DNA from: Welwitschia mirabilis
Lineage: Eukaryota > Gnetophyta > Gnetopsida > Welwitschiales
Length of the DNA: 64,000 nucleotides
Assembly: GCA_051453625.1 (NCBI GenBank)
Contig: JBOZIK010000001.1
Location: forward strand, 3,138,870-3,202,869
Direction of reading: 5' to 3'
Positions 56,001-64,000 of the stretch are shown here, in pieces. The stretch's first letter is position 1. Every line of letters starts with the position of its first letter. The translations under genes and the position numbers were made by a program. The notes beneath the pieces were generated by a model, which saw nothing but the letters and a program-made list of their open reading frames with translations, was not told where the DNA came from and did not search any database.

Positions 56001-58480
56001 TCTTACTTATGCATTTAACATTTAATAAGTAATTTTATTTTTTTATAGTAGTTCATCTTTCCAATAAAAATAAATTATAAACATCACATAATTGTCATAG
56101 TTATTGAGGAATGAATAAAAAATTGATTTATTGTAGTATACAAAACTAATTGTAAGCTCTATCTAACATTTTGATTACTCTATATTACCAGTAAATGGAC
56201 ACCTTACCACGATTATAACATTGAATTATACCTTTACTTCTTTTACTTCTATAATCATTAATTCAACAATTAAATTTTGAGCATTATATTCTCTTTATAG
56301 AGGAACAACATTCTCACTATTATTAATTTGGCTCTACTACACTATAGTTATAAAATTTGGCATTGTTGTTGGGAAGTATTTGGTAATACATCCCTTTAAT
56401 TATCATACTTTATAATTTTATTAATTTTTTAAATATTATTGCATTCTAAAATCACATGTACATATTAACACTAATGACTCAAGAGAATGAATCTATATAT
56501 AGACATGAAGATATATTTTATTTTTTTTACTATAATTCTAAAATTTAAGGTTTTGAATTCATCATCAAACCTTGATGTACTATTTTTTGAATCCTAACCC
56601 TTTGTTTCACATGTTGTGTGTCCTAATATGATATTTATTTGATATTAAATCAGTACTTTTTTGAAAATTTCTATAAATTGTACATTAAATTTGTGATATT
56701 TGTAATTCTCTGATGTTGTTAGATATTAGATTTAGAGTTTGGATTTTTCTCTTTTACACATGCTTAGTTTTCTAAAACTTTTCTATATCTGTTATTAGAA
56801 AATCTTTGAAATCTTATTTTCTTTAAGCAATTATGTTTTGTTTGTATTTTTCATTTTCAAATAAATTACTCTACTTCTTTCTTTGTGATAGTAATCTTTT
56901 TGATCTTAATGTTTTTATATCATCACATTTGTTCATCTATTAATATCATTAATTGTAATAAAGATGATTATGAATTATCAATTGTAATCATGGCTTCCTT
57001 TTCTAAAAACCATATGGTTTAAAATAAATATACAAACATTAATATTTAGAAACCTCAAATTCATGTAAAACTTATGTTTTGAAACCTAAATCAATCTTGA
57101 ACTTGCATAACCATATCAAATAATGTGAGAAGTCATTAGTTTAAACCTTTCTTGATTAATTCTCTTTCAACATATGGAAGTTTAAAGCATGAATATCACC
57201 ACTCGTACATTCAAGAATATGAAATTCTTATCCTTGCATTTGAAAACTATGTACTTCAGTAAATTGAAGATGCAAAATTAGTACTTTTCAATAAGAGACT
57301 TATGAAAAAGGTTAAATAAGAGTATATATCTTTAAAACCTTGAATAAAACTTGGGATATGTAAAACATGATTTTTCTTGAAACATTTCTTTCATACATAT
57401 AAGACATAAACACTTAGAAGAGATATCATGTATTAAAGAGGTATTAAAAAATACTTTTTATAATACATTTAATGAATTTAGAAAAAAACCTTTTATAATG
57501 CACTTAATACATTAAAAGATATAGTGATAAAATCTCCAAAACATAATTATGAGTACTTCTAGAATTTGTTAATCTCACATGCTAGGCAATTCTTAAAAAT
57601 TATAATGATAAGTAAATTTGTAGGAAAGATTGTATATAAATCTTGAAAATTCATAGAAAACTTCAATGAAAATTTTGGAAAGTAGAAAACACCAAATGTA
57701 GTCATAAATAAAAATAAAAAATGAAAATATTATAGTATTTTTAATATAGGTAATATTCCTAGAATTAGTTAAAATTTTAAGAAAATGTTCCCAAAAATTA
57801 AAAGTTCAAAACTTAGTACTTCAAATCCAAGCAAGGTATGTGTTACATCTATGAGTGATATGCATAACATTAAATAATGTCCCTTAATTCCATATTTCCA
57901 AGATGTTGTAGCTAAAGAAGTTAAAGTAATTAACATATTTAAAAAAGAATCCCATTTACTTTAGCAGATAATCCCAATTGAAGAAAACATTCTAACTTAT
58001 TGTAAATCAACAAAGTGTGACTAATTTTTTAACAACCCACATGATCAAAAATATAACTCTCATAGTGACCTATGCAAAAAGAACCATAGCTACACCAACA
58101 AATAAATGGAAATAACATAGAAAACATCTTTATTAAATTCATGACATTATAAAATAAAATTTAAAAACTAATATACTAGATTTTTTAGCATAGAATAGAG
58201 AATGTAATAATTTCTTAATTATTATCCACATATAAAGGAAATCAAAGAAATAATCAAAATCAACATGGAAGTTAAGTAAGAATTATAGAAACACAAGGGG
58301 AAAATAACTAATACAAACTAATTCTATTACAATTAAAAGTGAAAAATAATATATAAAAGGTAAAAGCTTCAAACTTAGTAAAATCAAAAGAAGTTTCTCT
58401 ACTAATCAAAGTTTAGTTTCATTGGAAGTTAAATAATGAAGGTAGATGCAGAAAGCAAGAGAAGTGCATAATTAAGATCA
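53001..58480. other. AT-rich gene-free stretch
   Basis: No gene or RNA seen. It contains a weak member (copy d) of the dispersed repeat at 54690-54985 and otherwise low-information A/T-rich DNA, probably very old transposon remains. A slightly richer patch at about 53790-53960 has no recognisable protein. Confidence 0.4.
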
Positions 58481-58492
58481 AGAAGAATAGGC

Positions 58493-59287
58493 TTGGATAG
58501 AGCAATAGTGGCTTGCAGGGAGGGTTGCAAGGCATACAGAGCATTTTCGGCATCAGATGGATTGTTATTACGAAAGAGGGAATTTACAATTAAGGTTTTA
58601 CTTTGGTGTTTTGACGATTTATTTCTTTATAAACAGAGCTCCGTAAAAAGGGATAAAGTGAAGTTCTCCAAGGATGGTAGCATGTTGGTATTAGATGTAG
58701 ATGACAATGATGATGTCTAAATAGGGAAAAAATTCTAGTTTAGCCATATACGTAAGTTTATTTCTTCAGGACTTGGTCAATATTGGACCTTATTAGAGAT
58801 TAGGTAGTCACGCAATGGATAAGAGTTAGTAGACTCCAAGATATTATCCTACTAGAGGGCCTAGTGCTATTTCAATTTGATAATGAAAAGTACAGAGATA
58901 AAGTGATAGCAAGAAGCCCACGATTCTTTGTAGTAAGAGGACTTGCTTTATCTAAATGGATACTAGAGGCACAATTAAACCTAATCTATTCCAAAACCTT
59001 TCAATTTGGATTAGGATCTTCAAGTTCCTAGTGGAATTCTAGGATAAGAAGTTACTATAAACTATAGCCTTCTAATTCAAAGAACTCATTACGCTTGACT
59101 GAATCACTATAAAGAAAACAAGGTTATTCCTTGTTAGGTTTTATGTTTGGATTTTGAGATAGCTAAATAAACTTAATCCATCAGATTCTAATCTAAATGG
59201 GTGAATGCATACTAAGCATTGGATATGAAAAACTTACCATTAGTATGTGGATCAAGTAGGAAGTTAGGGAATCCACTTGGTAGGTGC
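58493..59287 (+). pseudogene. LINE ORF1 fragment (DUF4283-like)
   Basis: An open frame at 58493-58720 (75 codons, start uncertain) is followed by stop-broken sequence. The clearest part is at about 58888-58983: DKVIARSPRFFVVRGLALSK followed by W, matching the DUF4283 pattern in which a '..gpw.f....l.l.kW' stretch precedes the zinc knuckle in plant LINE ORF1 proteins. The zinc knuckle would fall in the N gap. Confidence 0.55.
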
Positions 59288-60279
59288 NNNNNNNNNNNNN
59301 NNNNNNNNNNNNNNNNNNNNNNNNNNNNNNNNNNNNNNNNNNNNNNNNNNNNNNNNNNNNNNNNNNNNNNNNNNNNNNNNNNNNNNNNNNNNNNNNNNNN
59401 NNNNNNNNNNNNNNNNNNNNNNNNNNNNNNNNNNNNNNNNNNNNNNNNNNNNNNNNNNNNNNNNNNNNNNNNNNNNNNNNNNNNNNNNNNNNNNNNNNNN
59501 NNNNNNNNNNNNNNNNNNNNNNNNNNNNNNNNNNNNNNNNNNNNNNNNNNNNNNNNNNNNNNNNNNNNNNNNNNNNNNNNNNNNNNNNNNNNNNNNNNNN
59601 NNNNNNNNNNNNNNNNNNNNNNNNNNNNNNNNNNNNNNNNNNNNNNNNNNNNNNNNNNNNNNNNNNNNNNNNNNNNNNNNNNNNNNNNNNNNNNNNNNNN
59701 NNNNNNNNNNNNNNNNNNNNNNNNNNNNNNNNNNNNNNNNNNNNNNNNNNNNNNNNNNNNNNNNNNNNNNNNNNNNNNNNNNNNNNNNNNNNNNNNNNNN
59801 NNNNNNNNNNNNNNNNNNNNNNNNNNNNNNNNNNNNNNNNNNNNNNNNNNNNNNNNNNNNNNNNNNNNNNNNNNNNNNNNNNNNNNNNNNNNNNNNNNNN
59901 NNNNNNNNNNNNNNNNNNNNNNNNNNNNNNNNNNNNNNNNNNNNNNNNNNNNNNNNNNNNNNNNNNNNNNNNNNNNNNNNNNNNNNNNNNNNNNNNNNNN
60001 NNNNNNNNNNNNNNNNNNNNNNNNNNNNNNNNNNNNNNNNNNNNNNNNNNNNNNNNNNNNNNNNNNNNNNNNNNNNNNNNNNNNNNNNNNNNNNNNNNNN
60101 NNNNNNNNNNNNNNNNNNNNNNNNNNNNNNNNNNNNNNNNNNNNNNNNNNNNNNNNNNNNNNNNNNNNNNNNNNNNNNNNNNNNNNNNNNNNNNNNNNNN
60201 NNNNNNNNNNNNNNNNNNNNNNNNNNNNNNNNNNNNNNNNNNNNNNNNNNNNNNNNNNNNNNNNNNNNNNNNNNNNNNN
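59288..60279. other. Sequence gap, 992 N
   Basis: Unknown bases, the largest gap in the window. Frames spanning it are artefacts. Confidence 1.
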
Positions 60280-60639
60280 AGAAAACATGTTCATACTACA
60301 GGAAGAAGGGTTACTCTAGGAAGGAATTAAGGAAAATATAGGTTAAGGTAGAGAACAAAAAAAGATCCACATACCTTCTATAGAAAATCCAAATACAAGC
60401 TCAAAGAATGGAAAAAGAGGATAACCAAAACTATAACCCATTTCAACCCTTAAAAACTGACAAGAAAGAGAAAGAACAACCATTAAGAAATCATAAGGAT
60501 AATATTTAAGTGAGTGACATTGAGAAGCACACTAAGAGGATACCAAGTAACAAAGTCTTGAGGGATAGTTAAATATCTCAGAAAATGTGGTGAATAATGC
60601 TCATGCAATGATTGAAAATACATTAAAAAAGAAGTTGGA

Positions 60640-63600
60640 GCATCAAATAACAGATGAAAATCAACTTAAGGGATTGTCTCACATGGAATTGTAGGGATCT
60701 AGGATTCCTCTATAAAAAATAGACCCTAGTTATTATTATCATAAATAATAATATTAATTTCACTTATTTTCAAGAAACCAAGATAAACTATTACAAAGAT
60801 ATAAGAAGGTTTTGGTAGGACTAGAATATTTTCACTATGAATATGAAAGGGATATTAAGAGGGGTTATGATTCTAACTAGGAAAGAAGCAAATCTGATTT
60901 ACAGTGACTAACATGATATATCCATTTATCTTAGGGAAGAGGATTGGGTCATAATAAATATCTATGACTTACAAACTCATATAAATAAGTCTTTAATAAA
61001 CTACCAAATGCAATCACAAATAAGAAAAGATGAATGGTGGTATCAAACTTCAATTAGAGGCTACATAGATGGGAAAAGATAGAAGGGAATAATTAGAAAA
61101 AATAAGGGAAAAGATAGATGAAGAGAGCTAACCTGGTCATGTTCATAATAGATAGAATTATGATATGAAGAGAGATTACAAGTAAAATATTAATCAAAGC
61201 ATGAGATCTTAATAGAATCACTTCAGATCATAAACCCATTATATTTTGAATTGGAATGATTTAACCCACTCTAAATACTTCTTCAAGATGGAAAGGTATT
61301 AGATTGGAAGAGAAGACATAAGAATTTTAATAAAAAGAATCTAAAAGAGTAAGATAAAGCTAGATCTATTATGTTTATATATAGAGGATTGCACATGCTC
61401 AAAAACTTCTTGGAAGATGGAAAAAGATAAATATTCAGATCCCATAAAGAGCATGAAAAGAAGCTATAAGAGGCTTAGGATGAACAAGAACAATGAGGAG
61501 ATCAGTATAATCTCAGAAAATATAGTTTCCTCCAGAAACTTTGGGAGATTCTTTCAAACGAAAAGAAATATTGAAAAGAAAGATCTATAATTAAATGCTT
61601 ATAGAAGAAAGATAAGTACATCATTTTTTTTTTTTCATTAGGCGAATCAGCACAAAATTATTAATAAGATAAGGAAACTCAGGTTAGGAAACAAAATGGT
61701 AGACAAGGAAGAAGTCATTAAGATGAAAATGAAAAAGCACCTTAAGACTATCTAAGAAAGAAAGGATGTCATCCTAGAGTTGCTAGTCATCAAAAGTAAT
61801 ATTATTAAAGAGGAAAATAAGGGTCTAGATAAACCTATTAATAGGGAAGAGGTAAGAAAAGCTATTAAGTATATAAAAGATAAAACATCCCTAAGGCTAA
61901 ATGATTGGCCCATTGAACTATTTAGAGATTACTTTTCCATTCTAGATGAATACATCCAAGATGTTATATAAGACGTATTTAATAATAATTAAATTTCAAT
62001 GGAGATCAATAAGACAAGAACAGACCATATATCAAATAATATTAAGGCCAATACCCTAGGAGATTAAAAACTAGTTGGAATATGTAATGTACTTTACTGG
62101 ATCTTTGCTAAAAATTATAGTTAACTGTAGCATCCCCTACTTTCCCAAGTTATCTCTTTATACCAACATGGCTTCATTTATTTTAGGAATATCCAAGACT
62201 AAATTTTACTCACTCATGAAATTACTCATTTTAAAAAAAAAAACATATATTCTCTTTGATGCTCACTAAAATTGATATAGCTAAGGCATATGATAGAGTT
62301 AGTTAAAGAGCCTTGGACACCATTTCCAAGAAAATAGGATATAATAAAGACTTCATTAATTTATGGATGAACATATGGGCCTTAGTCAAGTTCTGCCTAG
62401 AGATGAACAATAATAGGTTAGAATACTTTACAGTAGGATAAGGTTTAAGACAAGTAGATCCCTTGTCTTCTTACTTATTTTTGTTTGTTATAGATGTATT
62501 ACAGGAAATGCTATAAAAAATGGAGTTAGAGGAATTAAGATTAGTCAAAAAATTTTTGTAAATAACCACTATGTAGATGATACTATAATCATGATTTAAG
62601 CCTCTTGTCAGGAAGCCAAGGCCAATAGAAATACCATGAAACTATTTATCAGAGTTAGTAGTCTTAAAGCTAATAGGAGCAAAACAAAACTTTACTTTAT
62701 TAGTCAAAATGTTAAATGAAGAGCTAATATCATTCAAATTTATAAGCAAGGAGAAGAGATTAATGATATTGACCTAGAAGATTCTCCTAAAGAATTAGCA
62801 TAAAATATAAACTTGGCAGTACATTCTCAAAAGCATTCAAAGGCAATATGGTACTTGGACCAATACATTTCCATCCTTAAAAGCAAAAGTTATCCTAGAT
62901 AATTTTTACCTTATTTCTTCTATTAGATATATATAACATTCGTTATTATCCCTCCCCTCCCACCAAATTCATCATTGAAAAATTTAATAGAATTCTCAAA
63001 GACTTCATATAGTTAAGGGAAAAGGAGAGAAGTAGAATTCTCCTGTGTAAATGAGACTTCATTGCCCATTCAAATGATTCAGGAGGATGGGGTATTAGAA
63101 TATTATTTATTGATATGTTCTTACCATATTATTAGGAGATTGCAAAAAGGGGAACTATCATGGAGTGAATTAATCAAATATAAGTACAACCTATGGGACA
63201 AAAAGATAGGCAAATCATGCTTATGAAGTCACTTATGTCAGAAGAGCTTTATATCTTAAGAATTACATAGGAAGCATTAATAAAAAGTATAAGTTAGGAA
63301 GAATGTAATATTTTTAGAAAGGATTAAGTATTGATAAAAGCAAGATATTCTTGTGGTTGAAAAAACATGACAAGATTCTAACTGGAGATAATTTAAATAA
63401 AAGAGAGATGTTAGGTCTTCCAAGTATCCCATATGTCAATCCACATCAGATTCTATTAGACACTTGTTTAATGAGTTTACTTTAGAGTTAGTACATTACT
63501 ATCATAATGACAAGTTTATAAAAAGTAAGAAGGAAGTACTATCTTTAACAGAAGAAGGAATTTCACATAACCTCATGGAAGATATGAATGGCTCAAAATC

Positions 63601-63990
63601 ACATAATATTTACTAATGTATCACTATTCATCCCAATATATTTAGTTAGAAACCTTAAATGCCACTTTTTTAGAATCAGAGTAGTAAAGTAATGCCTTTA
63701 CATGAGTTAGAGATTCTAGATCTTTATGAGGGGTGCCTAGAGTTATGGACCAAGAAATGGGATGGTAAACACTTTTTTATAAGTTAAAGTGAGAGTCAAA
63801 GGTGGATATCACCTCTTTCTATAGAAGATGGAGGACAATTCCATCAGGTGTAAAAGAACATAAATAGATCTCATGGAAGAATCCCTAGCTAGTTACTTGA
63901 AGGTTCCAACTAAAGAAGAGAAGATTTCCTTGGAAACCAAGGGTAAAGGGAAGTCGATTATTTCTTCATAGATGGTAATCCAAAGCTGTC
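60640..63990 (+). pseudogene. LINE ORF2 (endonuclease and reverse transcriptase), decayed
   Basis: An endonuclease N-terminus is at about 60650-60790, with a QETK-like motif. The linker at 61780-61971 reads NKGLDKPINREEVRKAI, the usual 'N..L..P...EEV..AI' before RT. RT blocks: ICNVLYWIFAK and QHGFI..RNI.D.ILLTHEI near 62080-62200; IDIAKAYDRV at 62275-62303; GLRQVDPLSSYLFLFVIDVL at 62446-62505 (Gly of GLRQGDP changed to Val); catalytic YVDDT at about 62570 (family F/YADD, with the second Ala replaced by Val), then KANRSKTKLYF. Many stops; not active. Confidence 0.8.
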
Positions 63991-64000
63991 TAATGGTCAT

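Larger units (their letters stand above)
58490..64000 (+). mobile_element. Decayed L1-type LINE, runs off the window
   Basis: ORF1-like and ORF2-like sequence in the right order on the plus strand. A DUF4283-like segment lies at about 58888-58983. A 992-N gap (59288-60279) covers the middle of ORF1. An endonuclease start lies at about 60660 (LRNCLTWNCRDLGFLYKK; family '.SWNVRGL'), and the reverse transcriptase spans about 61780-62700. Stops and frameshifts occur every few dozen codons. The 3' end, A-tail and target duplication would lie beyond 64000. Confidence 0.8.

Noticed and set aside
59212-60341. Four frames of about 350 codons on both strands
   Set aside because: They consist of the 992-N gap and have no real coding.
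1-64000. tRNA, rRNA, snRNA or microRNA genes
   Set aside because: I looked for tRNA box patterns and conserved rRNA/snRNA motifs by eye and found only the degenerate SINE-like box B at 17727; a covariance-model search would be needed to exclude others.

Overview
This is a nuclear genome scaffold from a seed plant, most likely a gymnosperm (conifer-like). The reasons are a BolA2 protein very close to those of land plants, introns of many kilobases filled with old transposons, AT-rich sequence, few genes, and Ty1/copia, LINE and very long-LTR retroelements with decayed coding. There is no prokaryotic or organellar gene organisation. Six runs of N (19116-19215, 22657-22666, 22930-23029, 40365-40374, 45073-45082, 59288-60279) show it is a draft assembly.

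Layout. 1-9.9 kb: unique-looking sequence with a degenerate tandem repeat (1.7-2.2 kb), a copia LTR plus gag fragment (5.9-6.8 kb), and two consecutive exon-like blocks (9050-9118, 9266-9436) that may be the 3' end of a gene for a membrane protein. 11.28-15.84 kb: a structurally complete but decayed Ty1/copia element on the minus strand (LTRs, PBS, PPT, and PR-INT-RT-RH order). 17.81-22.93 kb: an LTR element with about 4.4-kb LTRs and only about 118 bp between them. Its LTR carries a broken class III peroxidase gene. 23.0-26.6 kb: AT-rich sequence with a 290-bp direct repeat. 26.7-38.9 kb: a very decayed plus-strand copia element whose gag is split by later insertions, including a 2.4-kb non-coding LTR element. 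38.93-42.74 kb: a solo LTR of the same 4-kb-LTR family, flanked by a short target-site duplication.

43.67-52.69 kb holds the only clearly intact gene, BOLA2, on the minus strand. It has three coding exons (63 nt, a 23-nt microexon, and 166 nt). Intron 1 is 8.5 kb and contains a copia-type LTR, an RTE-type LINE 3' end and copies of a dispersed repeat. 52.7-58.5 kb is AT-rich with no gene seen. 58.5-64.0 kb is a decayed L1-type LINE on the plus strand (ORF1 DUF4283-like part, sequence gap, endonuclease, reverse transcriptase), running off the window.

The genes do not form a pathway. BOLA2 is a housekeeping partner of monothiol glutaredoxins in iron-sulfur/redox biology, and the rest is mobile-element history. 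The most unusual object is the retroelement family whose LTR contains a captured peroxidase gene and whose interior is reduced to little more than a primer-binding site and a polypurine tract.
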